64,000 bases of DNA from Epiperipatus broadwayi (Eukaryota; Onychophora; Udeonychophora; Euonychophora; Peripatidae): assembly GCA_028023455.1 (NCBI GenBank), contig JAQFVV010000022.1:7521100-7585099 (forward strand), read 5' to 3'. The notes beneath the pieces were generated by a model. It saw nothing but the letters and a program-made list of their open reading frames with translations, did not search any database and had not been told where the DNA came from. The translations under genes were made by a program, and so were the position numbers. This document shows positions 23,813-36,364 of the stretch, one piece after another (within the stretch, counting starts at the first letter, position 1; each line of letters opens with the position of its first letter).

Positions 23813-24290
23813 CTATAGCTTTGAAGATTGAGAAAGTTCCAACCAAGTTTCAGGATATACCTTGTATTTGGAAATCTTTCTGTCACTTTCTCTTATTGTT
23901 TTTAGCTTATTTCTAAAAGCATTTAGTGGTCTTCCTGGACTGCTTTCATATCTTGTGCACCATATAGCATAGAGAACAAAGATATTGGCATGTATTTCCA
24001 AAAAAATACCTTTACCAAATTTTATAAACATATATTCAATATTTATTTATTTTATTCATAAATATGACTAGTATTTCTGCCCTGATCTGATCAAAGATGG
24101 GACATGTGAAAAAAATGTGAGCTTGGGTTTTGGACTCTATATAGACTACAGTAATTTTTTATTGATTGAATCTGTCTTTTATATTTGTAAATCAATTTTG
24201 TAGATAATTCTTCTAAGTTAATCTTAACTAGAAAATCAAAGAATTTAGGCTCAAGTGACAAATATCTACATTTGTGACATAGTTGTTTAT
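23813..24290 (-). pseudogene. LINE ORF2 C-terminal fragment (zinc-knuckle region)
   Basis: Read on the minus strand from about 24290 down. Upstream part contains PKFFDFLVKINLEEL then CSLYRVQNPSSHFFHMS, a decayed CCHC-type zf-RVT knuckle as found downstream of many non-LTR reverse transcriptases. After a stop and frame change, the frame 24031-23813 continues with SPGRPLNAFRNKLKTIRESD and VYPETWLEL, a common C-terminal block. Two knuckle cysteines are lost. A dead LINE remnant, different from the one at 62 kb. Confidence 0.6.
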
Positions 24291-25650
24291 AATTTCAAGT
24301 ATAGATTTTTTGTGAATTTGTGTGACTGGGGAAAGTAATAAATATACTTCCCAATATTGATATTTAAATTATGTGTAATGCTGTTTATATCAAATATTGT
24401 TTTTATTGATGTGATTATTACTAAAATTGTAACTGATTTTTTTTGATATTATGAACAAGATCAACAAATATAATAACATAGTACCAGAAGTGCTTATGGT
24501 TGTCCTCAAATTCAAGAATTCAATGCATTGATTATTCTCAAATACAAGAACTCCATGACCTTGAGGTTGCTGTTTATCTGGATTTGAACTGAATGCAGTG
24601 ATGTGAAGAATCTGCTGTTAGATTTCAAAGAAGAAAAATTACTGCATTTTCTGTTTGCTGTATAGTGCAGTGGCAATGGATTTATGAGCTAAAAGTCCCT
24701 AATCAAATCTCAATTCTAATGCTTAAAATATCACATGACTTTCTGAGTGATGAATCCTTCAATTTTTTTTACTGCTTCTTAGAACAGAACTTTATTTTGA
24801 TGAAAAGATATGCCATTTATTGGTATAATTTAATTCAACCTGAGGTCCATTAGAAAATTGATGTATGAGAAGTAGATAGTGAAATCATGTCTGAAATAAC
24901 ATTCTCCTGATGCGGAATGTTCTTGGTTAAAATAATTGACCTTGATTTGGGTTGCAGAAAATTTATACAAAAAAAAAAAATTGATAAACTTTATTGCATT
25001 TGACATTAGTTCCATTGTTACACTATGAGGCTACAGAGATTTAGAAACATAAATTCCTATGGGGATCTGAATGGGCCGCATACAAAATGGTTATGCATGG
25101 CATTGCCTGAGTGACTTTATAGACATTTTTTCCACATTGACATACATTTTTCTGGATATTAACTTCCTAAAAATATTCGCAAGTTGATCAATGATTACAA
25201 TTCTTCTTTAAATCATATTACCAATCAGGTGGAACATGTACAATATGGATACATCATTGAATTTGGTGTATTTTAATTTATGGTAGATACTTTTAAAATG
25301 TCAATATTTGATTTTATCTTCAGTAATTTTATACTACCTCAGTAAACTATTTCATTGTTACAAAGGATAATATGGCTATATGATTTATTGTTTTTAGATC
25401 ATATTTTTGTAGTTCATTAAGATATATGAATAATGTGAAACTGACTATCATTGATTTATTCATAATTATCAATCATAATGATAATGGACATAAATAAATT
25501 TCCAGGAATCATTTAATTTTTGAAAGATTTGAGATTTTTTTGCTGGATTCACATTGCCAAAATCAATAAAAAATTTTGATTTAACATGAAGTAATCGTCA
25601 GAAATATTACCAAATTCACCATTTCCTTTATTTTGCTGTAATATCTTATA
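24291..25650. other. AT-rich intergenic DNA, no gene seen
   Basis: Near 24495-24565 there is a short imperfect duplication (CTCAAATTCAAGAATTC and CTCAAATACAAGAACTCC). Segment 24660-24720 may be an eroded tRNA-like piece. Confidence 0.4.
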
Positions 25651-25719
25651 TAAATACAATTTATCCACTACTTTGAAAACTTTTTAACAAAAACCTTTTA
25701 TTGACCTATATTCATGCAC

Positions 25720-25760
25720 AATCTTACATTTCAACTGTCTTGCAGTCTTCTTCAGAGCCA
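25720..25760 (-). ncRNA. Small hammerhead variant, F4 left arm
   Basis: Minus strand: CTGAAGA (perfect CTGANGA), stem II GACTG/CAGTT with a 5-nt loop, GAAA, then ATGT-A. ATGT probably derives from self-complementary ACGT by CpG decay, so the ancestral stem III was two pairs with no loop. Such variants linked to Penelope-like elements are known to act as dimers. Confidence 0.5.
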
Positions 25761-25767
25761 CTTTTAT

Positions 25768-25810
25768 TTCTCTGAAGAAGACTGCAGGACAGTCAAAATG
25801 TATGATTGGG
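25768..25810 (+). ncRNA. Small hammerhead variant, F4 right arm, mutated
   Basis: Plus strand: CTGAAGA, stem II GACTG/CAGTC with loop CAGGA, then AAAA in place of GAAA (CpG decay of CGAAA), then TGTA. Inactive version of the left arm. Confidence 0.45.
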
Positions 25811-26369
25811 CATGAATATAGGTCAATAAAAGGTTTTTGTTAAAAAGTTTTAAAAGTAGTGGATAAATTGTATTTATTAAGTAGTCTCATTTTTTTTATT
25901 TTTGAAAATGTATTTATGTTCTTAAAATTATTATTTGTAAGTTAGACAGTGTTTTTATTTAATTTTTTTTTTTAAGAAAATAAACTGAATGACTTTCTGC
26001 CTGAGAATTCAAAAAAGTTTGAGTACCAGAAATGATGAAATGTAAACATAATCTATAAACCTGAGCTCCAGAGTCTGCCATTTGACCACTGTGCTAGATC
26101 ACACAGGGTCTTTATTTGTAAACAGATGATCAAATATGTAATATTTAATTATACAACATTAATAATATATAAGCACTAAATCAACAAATGTCAAAGTCAG
26201 CTATATAAATACATTGATTTTTGATATGATTTGCAAAGAAATCTTCAAACCATTTTTTTTTAAATTAAACTTTAATATCCAATAAGATATCATGACATAA
26301 CCCCTGCTTACATCTTGCTCATCCGCAGCAATTGTTTTTTCTTCTCATCACATGTTTCCCACTTAGTAC

Positions 26370-26900
26370 AAGCTTTAGTAATCAATAGATCCAGGATGGT
26401 AATGCTTATATTGGGCAACAGTGGATAGGGTTTTAAAAAGCACTACCAGCTAGCATTTATTGATTACTAAAGTTTACACCAAATGGCAAAAGTGTGGTAA
26501 AAGGAAAGAATCTGCTGCAGCATAACAGCATGAAGTAAGCAGGGACCATGTGATGTCTCATTAATTTTATGCCAATCCTGGCCAAGGGATAAAAGGTGAC
26601 TATAGTTATTAAAAAACTAAGACCATCATAATATATGGTTAATGAAGTGGTTTCAGATTTATATAAATGTAGAAGCAAATCAGCTAGGATTGGAAATGTT
26701 TTTCAATTTGGCTAGGGAAAAAGTGCATTAGATCCAGAAAATTCAGTGCACTGCTTCTTGATGCAAAATCTCCTAGCTGATAAAGCGATAGGCTAGAAAT
26801 TAGTCTGGAGATATTAATTGAACAATATTGGATAGGAATTTAATAAGTGTATACCATATGGTATCTATTGATTACTAAAGCTTATACTGGAAAGCAAAAA
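26370..26900. repeat. Eroded hairpin-SINE-like repeats
   Basis: Segments around 26375-26475 and 26800-26895 share GGATAGGG/GGATAGG-AATTTAATAAG and TATTGATTACTAAAG; the first is partly palindromic (CTTTAGTAATCAATAGA facing TTATTGATTACTAAAG). Similar words occur at 21.1 and 46.9 kb and, as GGCATCCATTGATTA, in the hairpin SINEs. Likely old relatives of that family. Confidence 0.45.
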
Positions 26901-29900
26901 TATGTTAAGATATGGGTTTTTGTGGAATACAAATAGCTTTAATAAACAAATTATCATTAGTATTGTATTTCATATAGTTCCATCTGTTCTTGATATATTT
27001 AGAAATTAGTGCTGAAATAAGGCAATAGTGTATACTTTAGAATTACTGTTAGTGCTTCTTGTGAATATCCACCAATAAGTAAACTCCAGGAGAAGCATGT
27101 TAAATAATTCCTTTTCACTTATTGTTTATCTATGAAGATTGTTGGAGAGAACTTTGTTCTTCAGTGTACTATTTGAAAAATGCTGTTTTATACAGTCCAC
27201 ATTTAAATCCAGGTCATAACTATGGCAGTCACATGGACTATCACTACATCACAAAGCCGATGGTTTATACATGTATATGTATAATAGAATAATTCATGTA
27301 ATATTGCATAATTAGAATTATTTGCATATCTCTAACAACAATTAATGGACCCATTGCAATTAATGCAAACCAGTTAAATTAACTGTTTGAAAATAGGTCT
27401 AGTGTTCTAAAAAAAAAATGACACTATGTTTACTTGTAATGTATTTTTCTTCTTCTTAACTCTTTGTCAGGTTTACAAAATACTGTAAGAACAAATTTGG
27501 AAAATATTAGAAGAATGAATAAACAAGAATATTGAGATTGGGTGTTAAAAAACAAAACTTTTTGAAATAGTTTCATTCTATCTTTTGATATAATGAAATG
27601 AAAGATCATAAAAAGAGTAGTGAAAATGTGAAAAAAGTTGTAATTAATCCACTTAATTATTTACATTGACATGATAATTAAAAACCCCATAAATATCATT
27701 CATTAATTCTACAATTTCTTTTATCATAGAGCAACCATTTCCAAAATGAAGCAGTCACTTCAAATTGGCTTGTTATTAATTATATCTCAACTATGTTGAA
27801 CATTTTCTTTTATGTACCTAAATGAATTTACATCACAACATATTACAAGTATCATTATTTAAATGATATATTGTAAGGTCAGAATGTGTATCTCGCTAAC
27901 ACACTGAAGAATTCAAACCCAGACCCAAAACTCAACACTCTAAGAGGATTGCCTTCTAGAAATCCTAAGTTCAAATCTAAAGTCTATTCTCCACAGCACT
28001 ATCTATGTGATAGCATAGTTTCTTGCCGGTGCTGGTGGTCAGGGAGAAGCAAGAGACTCTATATTAAAATATATAATTAGGTTAGCTAACTAAAGACTAT
28101 GGATGTACAAAATACATATAAAATGAGAAATATACTGGAGTAATGGTGTGGATCGCAGAAAATAAATGAGTAAATATATGAAACTGATTATAATTTAAAT
28201 ACGGTTTATTAATTAACACTATAAAATGGCATTATCTGAATAAGCCAGACCGGGCCATCAACTCATTAAAAGACAAACATATTTTGAATACATATAATAA
28301 AATGCCATTTACATTATTGGCTGGTTAATTTATACAATCTTTCTATACCTCAGGTCAATGCATGATGAAATTATAATAATGCACTGAACCAAACATACAA
28401 TTATAAAAGAAAGGTTAATTCACAATATGTGAAGCCTATGGTGAATATGATAAGTGTAAATCAATTAATATTCTAAAATCTGAGAAAAGAACTTATATTG
28501 ACTTCAAGAATGGTGTGGATGAAAACTCGTTGAGCTAGAGGCATGGAAGTGGTTAAGACATGGGTAATTTAATAAAATATTTAATTATAACGAGAATGGT
28601 GGTACTAGTGGAGGCTTAATATATAGAATGGAGTGTGGTATGTTAAAACTGCAGGTTTGTGAAATAAAATAAATACAAAAGTGAAAATAGACAGGATGGC
28701 ATTTCACCAGGGACCCTGTTTAGGTTTGATCATAAACAACCTGAGCATGGCCTATTATCATAAACTCCATGGCTGGGTGATTGAAGCATATATTTCATGT
28801 ATGGCTTCCAGCTCATATAATATCTGGAAATTGCGAGGATATCAAGGAAAGGTCTGAGCCATAAATCCCTGTATAAACAAAGCCAGGTCTCAACATCCTA
28901 TATGCCTACCCTAATAACACACAATATAAATAGAACAAATATATGAAAGGGGTAACTGAACAAGTAACAGTCCTTAACCAATTCCTATATATTTTAAAGA
29001 TGGTCTGCATATTCTCGACCTCCATTTTGCAGTTCATAATGGCATTATAAATACCATGTTATTTGAAAATAATAAAATGTAGGGGAATGCATGATTAAAA
29101 GGGGATTAATAAGGTGATATGCAATCATGCATTTCTCTAATTATAAAGTTTACTTAACAATTTCGCGCATATCCTCATGTTATATGTATATAAAAAATAT
29201 GAAACATCCCTTTCTTGAAATCAATCATTTAGAAAATTAATAAACATAGTAGCCCTTGAACAAGTGGTTTTAGAAAACATTTATTTAGGGGTCAATTATA
29301 AAATTAATCTGCAATAATATGGCGGCACACTAATAGGAGGGAAGGAAATAATTCACTCGTTCGATGTCTATTTAAGCACACTACTATAATAAAAGAAATA
29401 AATTGGAAAATATATAGAATAGAAAATATTAACCCAAGGATAAAAAGAAAAGTGCACAAGTTAGGTTACAAATATACTTTACAGAAATGCGGTTTTATAA
29501 CAAAAGAAATATACTTATATTTTAGCTAGCTTTTAGAAATAAATAGATAACACAAGAGCTCTTGGGTTGGTTACCTCATATTAACTTGGTGCAGTTCATG
29601 CGCATTCTCTGATTTAAAAGTCCAATGGAAGTTAAGTAGCATGTTATCAATATGGCAGCTCCTTGGTTCATGATTAAAAATGATACATGTTCAGCAGTGA
29701 TGGCAGTTTGCAACAGGTCTGGAGCATCAGGTGGTATATGCCGCAGGTTGGACATTTTCCAACCCTCATTTACTTTTATATAAAATTTGTGGCGTGACTT
29801 TTATAAATATAAAACTATTTTACTTTTTAAATTGTAAATGCTTAAATCTATTTACGGTGAAATATTACCTCACTAAATGAAAACAAATATTACGAATGTA

Positions 29901-30339
29901 ATATTTCTACAATAAACATATTCAACAAACATAACTTTAAATAACAACTCTATTATTTTATTTAAGTTTGTAATGTATTATTGCAGTCTGTTGTAAATTT
30001 ACGTATATAACCTACTCTTTTAAAATGAATGTGTACATGCACATACAACTGATAAATTAATAATAATAGGGTTTTAAAATTATATATGCCACGAGCATTA
30101 ATACATTCATAATCTAATTTAGGCAGGATTTTGGCATATAAGTGGCAGTACAGACACAACGATAAACTGGAGTTTGAACTAGGGTATGAGGGTAGGAAAT
30201 AAGTGAGAGAAGGTGAAACTAAAATTTGTACAGCACATCTTACTGTTTCAATATACTATACAGATATGTTAATATAAGAACGCATAATATTTATATATAT
30301 AATACAAATAAAATGTTTGTTAATTAAAAAATATTTTAA
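26901..30339. other. AT-rich intergenic DNA, no gene seen
   Basis: No recognisable gene. Minus strand at 27885-27980 has B-box-like TTTGAACTTAGGATT, a possible tRNA-like remnant. Slightly GC-richer sequence at 28480-28930 and 29560-29760 shows no protein-like frame. Confidence 0.4.
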
Positions 30340-30500
30340 TAACAATAAAAATAATAAATATAATAGTAATTAATTATTAAATACAATCATTCTGCAAAAG
30401 TTCTTTTGATTAAGGAAATAACGGAAAGTATTTCTGCAGATTGAAAGATTGTATTTAATAGTTAATTGCCATTATACTTATTATTTTTATTGTTATTATA
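30340..30500. repeat. AT-rich palindrome
   Basis: Arms of about 50 bp (ATAACAATAAAAATAATAAA at left, TTATTATTTTTATTGTTAT at right) also share TTAAATACAATC and GATTGTATTTAA near the loop of about 55 bp. Family unknown. Confidence 0.65.
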
Positions 30501-33500
30501 TATATAATTAATATATACTGTAGTCATTCATGCTTACATATCACCAATAAATATTTCATTAATTTTCAGTTATAGTTACAATATGAGAAGATAAAAAAGT
30601 GAATAATAGCAAATAAAATTGAATAAAATATATAAATCACTGAGAAGTTAACAAACTTGCTATAAATTAGCCAATAATCATGTCTGAACATAAACCTCAC
30701 TCATATATATGTTAATATAAATATAATTATTGTCTGTAATAATAATTATTATTACATAATTGGAGCAAAACATTGTTGGACTTTTTTTGATGTCATTCAG
30801 AATACACATGAATGAAAATGATATTTTTCTCATCTATAGTCTAAAAGACGATTCAATGAAGTTAAACTGGTTTACTGTAATCAAAAATCTATTCATTATA
30901 TTCTTTTTATTGTGGTTTTAGAATTCTTTGTATGATGTCCATTCGTATCAAATATCCCATAGTAAGACAAAAATCCCATTGGATTCTTCAATAGAAAAAC
31001 AATGAAAAAGACTTCAATATTCACCAGTTCAAATACTGCTTGATGAGATTTGCTTACATTTTTTCCTTTTTTAAAAATATTCTATTATTAATAATAGGAT
31101 ACTCATGTACTGACCAATAATTAGTTGATCATGGTTGTGAGTGATTATCTAAAAGGAACTTGTTAAAAATTCTTGGAAATATTTAATAACTGAAAAATGA
31201 GTAAGTTTCAACTGAGCATAAATTCTAGATCTTAAGAACTTAGATGGGAAAATGTCTTTTTATCCATATATGAAAAACTTGAAATAATTTGAAGCAAAAA
31301 TAGATAAAAAATACAATAAAATAATAAGATAGCAAAAAATTATAGAGTGAGATAAAAAAAATTAAAAATATTAATAAATTTTTACAAAGAATTTATAAAA
31401 ATAAATAGGATTTAAGAATTGCAAAATCAATTTTCAAAGTGATAACAATAGATATGCTAGATTATATATTGAACTGAAGTAGATTTTAAAATAATAAATG
31501 TATGGATAAAAATCTTGAATATTGTAATAGTAACTAAAATGGGGTAAAAAATCTATTGAAGGCAGTGACATAACTACTCTGAAACAAATCTAAGCAATGC
31601 ATACACTTTTCTGGGTTTCTTGAATCCTTTTGTTATATATATTGTACTCTTTTTATTAGGGCTGCATGTGCTAAAAAGCCAATTTCTTTAAAAAATTTAA
31701 ATTAGAAGTATAGGTATTCTAATTGCAATAATAATATCTAAACAGACTTAAAACTTAGTAAAGTAAATACATAAAAAGCTAGAAAATATTTTAAAGCTAT
31801 TTTGAATGTTAAAATTGTATAAGAAAGCCGAATTTAATTATTTTATGGTTGGATTAAATGGTCTTAGTTATATAGAAAATGTATTGAATATCTTATTAAA
31901 TAAATCTTTAAAAAACCATTAATTTTTAATATAATGTTTAATATAATTGAATAAGTTATGAAATTTATCTTCTAAAATTAAGTTTAAATTGTATAATAAA
32001 TTTATTAAAGTTTTGATTCTTATGGTGTATTAAATGTTTTAATATTTAGTAATGTTATAAAATTGTCAAAATTATTATTCTAAATTTTTATTATTACATT
32101 TAATATTTTCTAATGCGTATTATTTTGTAATTAAATATTCATTTAGTTTTGTTGCAGACAATAAATTTCAAAAATTGCTATATTATGTCTGGAGAGCAGA
32201 TCACATGACTGATAATATGTATGTATTGTGCTTGTATGGTTTTAAAGAAAGTTTTATTTACTTTCTAAAATTATTGATAAAATTGAGACATTTTATATAT
32301 AATAAAATAAACTTGAATAAATATTATTTAATTTTTAAAGATATTTTAAGCTAAAAAGATTGTTACATTTAAACCAAATATTTTATAATTTCATAAATTA
32401 GTAAAGGTTAATAAAATGTATCATTTTAAATATTTTTATTTGTTATAAAATAAATTATTTGTATTAAATATTTATTATCTTAAATGATGACTCATAATTT
32501 TATTTTTAATTTTTAAAAGTACATAATTGCGAAATATGTAAATGAGTCTGTAATCTGATTATTTTTGGGCCAATCAAATTTGTTTAAAAGAACAGATATA
32601 AATACTGTGTAATTAAGTTGTCATGGTTATTGTTTAAAAGTTATTGTTTTAAAATTATTGTTGTAATAAATAGTATCAAGTTATATTACTATAGATTTAT
32701 AATGTCAGTTATTTATATTTTTTTTAAAAAAAAGTTTAAAAATTTTAAAATTAGTATTTAGTTTAACCAAAAATGTCTGAATAAACCCAGTAAATTTCCT
32801 GCTAGTGGACTATTCTAAAGATTAATTAAAATTTATTTGTAAATTATGGAACAGGAATCTATGGTCTTATATGTGAGATTTGTAATGAAGGACCAAAGAA
32901 TTTATAGAAGCACATTTTCTCTAGTGCTATATAAAAAATTATTTATTTTTGCAAAGTATTTCAGAGTTGCAAATGAATATTATCCAGAGGTATGATACAT
33001 ATAGTGGATATGTCTGTGTTTATAAAGCTAAAAAGTTTTAAAAAATATTATTTAAGGAAAAATTATTGGAGAAGACTAAAATGTAATTTACCGCTGAACT
33101 CTGTAAAACATTCGAGATGGGCTATAAAATATATTGCTCTCTCTCTCTCTCTAATATTGCAATTATTAGAAGGATTATAGTATTAAAAAGAAGAAATATT
33201 TATCTTTGAAACAAGTTATATTTAAACTTTTGGAAGTAAAGTATTTTAAAAGACAACTGCTATAAAGAATATAATTGCTAACAAAAGTTAAATTAAACAA
33301 GCAAATATTTAAATATAAAAACCTTCTGTTTTAATCACTATGATTTAATTGCCAAGAAGAAAAGCGAATAATGGAAAGAAAAATATTATTATATCAGGAA
33401 TAAATAACCTTTTGTTTTAAAACTTGGATTTGTCTGTTTGCTTTATATGTGCCTTTTTGAAATATAAGTTGGAAATAGAAAGACATCTATTTTGTCAGAG

Positions 33501-34194
33501 GATTATGCATTAATAATACTAACCGCGAATGATGCATCTGTTCCCGAACAACTTGGAACCTACATACGTACATGGGAGAAAATGACTTACCTTTTCAAAA
33601 TGGATTTTTAAAAAAACTATGGAATAAATAATGGTTCTCCTGAAAAGATTTGCAGAAAATATACTGTATTAAAAATCTTTAGCAACAGGATTGACATTAT
33701 TTTTCAAGATTTTTGCAGATTTTTGAAAGTTGACAAAACATTTTTTTTAATTGTGTTTTCATTTTACATGCCAGGAGGAGAGTTCGAATGAGAAAAAAGC
33801 TTTAAACAATACTCATCGCTTAGTAACCATGCAGACCCCAATTTATTAATAGAACTTTTATAGAAGGATTATAAGAAGAGAAGAATATGTAACTTTAAAT
33901 TTCATTATTATTAGTTATTTATTATTTTTTAAAAATATACTAATATTAGAATTAAGACATTTATTGTATGTAGCGCTATGTTTTTATAAACTGTAATATT
34001 AATAAGTTGTGCATTAGCTTATTAATATTACATAATATTAGAATTATAATTTATTTATCGGTTACAGCAGAAGTTACAATTTTTTAGGGACTTTTAATGC
34101 TAATAATATTACTTTTTTAAATCTTTCAACAATTTTTTTTTTAAATTTTGAAAATATTTTTCTAAAATATATTAAATATTTCAACACCAGGCAC
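30501..34194. other. Extremely AT-rich intergenic DNA
   Basis: No gene seen apart from a weak exon candidate at 33591-33639. Short hairpin at 33990-34030 (TAATATTAATAAG facing CTTATTAATATTA). A (CT)n run at 33137-33152. Confidence 0.45.
33591..33639 (-). other. Possible 49-nt exon by splice signals only
   Basis: On the minus strand a pyrimidine-rich acceptor (ATCTTTTCAG) is followed after 49 nt by AAAAG and GTAAGTC, a strong donor. One frame is open throughout. There is no homology and no neighbouring exon, so chance is likely in this AT-rich DNA. Confidence 0.15.
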
Positions 34195-34324
34195 TCTTTA
34201 TAAACATGGAGCTTAATTGAAAATATAGGGGATTTGAACTCAGACTTTCAAGCACCCATCAACTATCCACACTATTTCATACATCTGATACACATGATTA
34301 CACACATGTAGAAAAGATTAATAA

Positions 34325-34386
34325 TCACCAATACATATATTTCACACTAAACCAGCACTCATCAGTTGGTCCAGATTCTCATCTCT
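34325..34386 (-). ncRNA. Hammerhead ribozyme, F1, core intact, weak stem II
   Basis: Minus strand: CCAA/TTGG, CTGATGA, GAAA and a short stem III are all present. Stem II has drifted to several G-U pairs (GTGCTG/TAGTGT), so folding is less stable than at 11886. Confidence 0.7.
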
Positions 34387-34801
34387 CACACATATATATA
34401 ATCAGTGCTCAGTTTATATTAAGATAGCAAATCCTCCACTTTAATGGACAGGCTTCAATTTACACCAACCTCCAACTTTTCAGCCATCCATATCATTGAA
34501 ATATGATGATGGAAAGCCCAAATCCCATGCTGATGCCAACTTTATTGCCATGCCCATGTTGACCTGAAATCACTCTGACCCCTCATGTATAGAACCTTAT
34601 CCATTTAAATACATAGAAGAGGGATGAGCAAGATACAAGCTTCATATGTAAATATTTGAAAACCATACATTCTTCACAAACCTGGAGCTTAATTGTAAAT
34701 ATAGGGGATTTGAGCTCAGACTTTCAAGCACCTATCAATATTCCACACTATCTCATACAACTGATACACATGACCACACACATGTAGAAAAGATAAATAA
34801 T

Positions 34802-34863
34802 CACCAATACTGGTATTTCATGCTAAACCAGCACTCATCAGTTGGTCCAGATTTTCATCTCCC
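34802..34863 (-). ncRNA. Hammerhead ribozyme, F1, intact core
   Basis: Minus strand: outer stem I AATC/GATT, GGA bulge, CCAA/TTGG, CTGATGA, stem II GTGCTG/TAGCAT, GAAA, and a stem III that can pair as ATAC-CA-GTAT. All conserved core bases are present; good candidate for activity. Confidence 0.75.
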
Positions 34864-35222
34864 ACACACATATATATAATCAGTGCTCAGTTTATATTAA
34901 GATAGCAAATCCTCACACTTTAATGGACAGGCTTCACTCTACTCCAACCCCCAACTTTTCAGCCATCCGTATCATTGTAATTTGCCCATCCCTCTTCTAT
35001 GTATTTAAATGGATCAGGTCCTATGCATGAGGGGTCAGAGTGACTTCAGGTCAACATGGGCATGGCAATAATGTTGACATCAGCATGGGATTTGGATTTT
35101 CCATCATCAGATTTCAATGATATGGATGGCTGAAAAGTTGGAGTAGATTGAAACCTGTCCATTAAAGTGTGAGGATTTGCTATCTTAATATAAACTGAGC
35201 ACTCCATTATATATATGTGTGT

Positions 35223-35285
35223 GGGAGATGATAATCTGGACCAACATAAGTGCTGGTTTAGCATCAAATATGTATATTGGTGATT
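35223..35285 (+). ncRNA. Hammerhead motif, F1, inactive
   Basis: Forward unit. CTGATGA is replaced by CATAA and GAAA by CAAA, while stem II and TTGG persist. Confidence 0.6.
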
Positions 35286-35392
35286 ATTTATCTTTTCTAC
35301 ATGTGTGTAGTCATGTGTATCAGTTGTATGAGATAGTGTGGATAGTTGAGGGGTGCTTGAAAGTCTGAGTTCAAATCCCCTATATTTAAAAT

Positions 35393-36207
35393 ATATTAGT
35401 TTATGATGAGCACTGTATAAATATGTGATTTTTTTTTATATTTTATGTAAATTGGATCAGAAGACAAAAAAATGTGATTACAAATAGTGAATCACGTAAA
35501 TAATTTAAATTATTTTAATTATTATATGATATATATATTATTTTTTGAGAATTGCTTGGAATTTTAAAATATTCATCTTATGTTACATGAATGAATGAAC
35601 ATAGGATGTGTGGATTAATAATACATATAGACTTTTCTTTTACTAAGAGATATAAGCTATGAATAAAATATGCATATATTTTTTATTTATAAAGTTCGTT
35701 ATAACTTTATTAATTACCATAATTTTATATGATTCTTTGCTAAATAAACCATATTATATTTATTTTAAATATATGATTATTGATGGAATATTTTAATCAA
35801 AGTCATTTGTATTTCTGGTTAAGCTAAAGTGTGTGGAACCACTTCTTATAGTATTTATGGTTGGATAAATTCATGCGTTAACTGTATTATTGGGAAAATT
35901 TCTTAGTTTATTCGTATTAATTGTTGATTGATTTAAATTTGAAATGTGGCTTGTTTTAATCAGAAATTCTCAATTTTAAATTTATTTTTGTTATAAGAGT
36001 TAAACTAGCCTTGAGGACATTTATAAGTATATTTGCCAGTCAACTTATTTGTTAAATTTATGTAAGTATACTTTCCCTCCTTAAGATATTAATTAAATAA
36101 TAAATAGTAAATAGATTGAACAGGAAAAAATAGAGACTACATAATTATTCTCGTCAGTAGCGTATATATATATATATGTTACATGAAATAGATTACTTCC
36201 CGTTATA
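35393..36207. other. AT-rich intergenic DNA, no gene seen
   Basis: Contains an (AT)n run near 36165-36177. Confidence 0.5.
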
Positions 36208-36268
36208 TATAAATAAACACAAAAACTAACAAGTGAAGTTAAAAAAGAGAAGTTATAAATAAAAATAA

Positions 36269-36308
36269 GCTAAACGTTTTCGAGGATCCATGCCTCATAA
36301 TCATAGCT
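36269..36308 (-). ncRNA. Hammerhead-like motif with loopless stem III (F3), left
   Basis: Minus strand: stem I AAGCT/AGCTT, core ATGATTA plus T, stem II GAGG/CCTC with loop CATGGAT, GAA, self-complementary AACGTT as stem III, T, then AGC. Same altered core as at 6823 (A3 and T8 in place of C3 and G8). Confidence 0.4.
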
Positions 36309-36364
36309 TTCTTAAAAATACATAATAAAATATATATATACAAAGATATTTAAATTAGCACGTG

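Larger units (their letters stand above)
25651..25876. mobile_element. F4 Penelope-type tail, head-to-head palindrome
   Basis: Near-perfect palindrome of two tails, about 105 bp each, meeting at about 25763. Outer ends read AAATACAATTTATCCACTAC and its complement. Each arm starts with a hammerhead-like motif reading outward. The shared part includes the GACCTATATTCATGC segment. Confidence 0.75.
34195..35392. mobile_element. F1 retrozyme-like element, second head-to-head locus
   Basis: Two reverse F1 units (34195 to about 34980, ribozymes about 477 bp apart) face one forward unit (about 34980-35392). Tails point outward and both end in the GTTCAAATCCCC-type box and TATATT. The arrangement is the same as at 11.7-13.1 kb. 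Forward and reverse units share GAGGGGTCAGAGTGACT and CAACATGGGCATGGCAATAA. Non-coding. Confidence 0.75.

Noticed and set aside
35046-35267. 73-residue minus-strand open frame
   Set aside because: Reverse complement of F1 repeat sequence.
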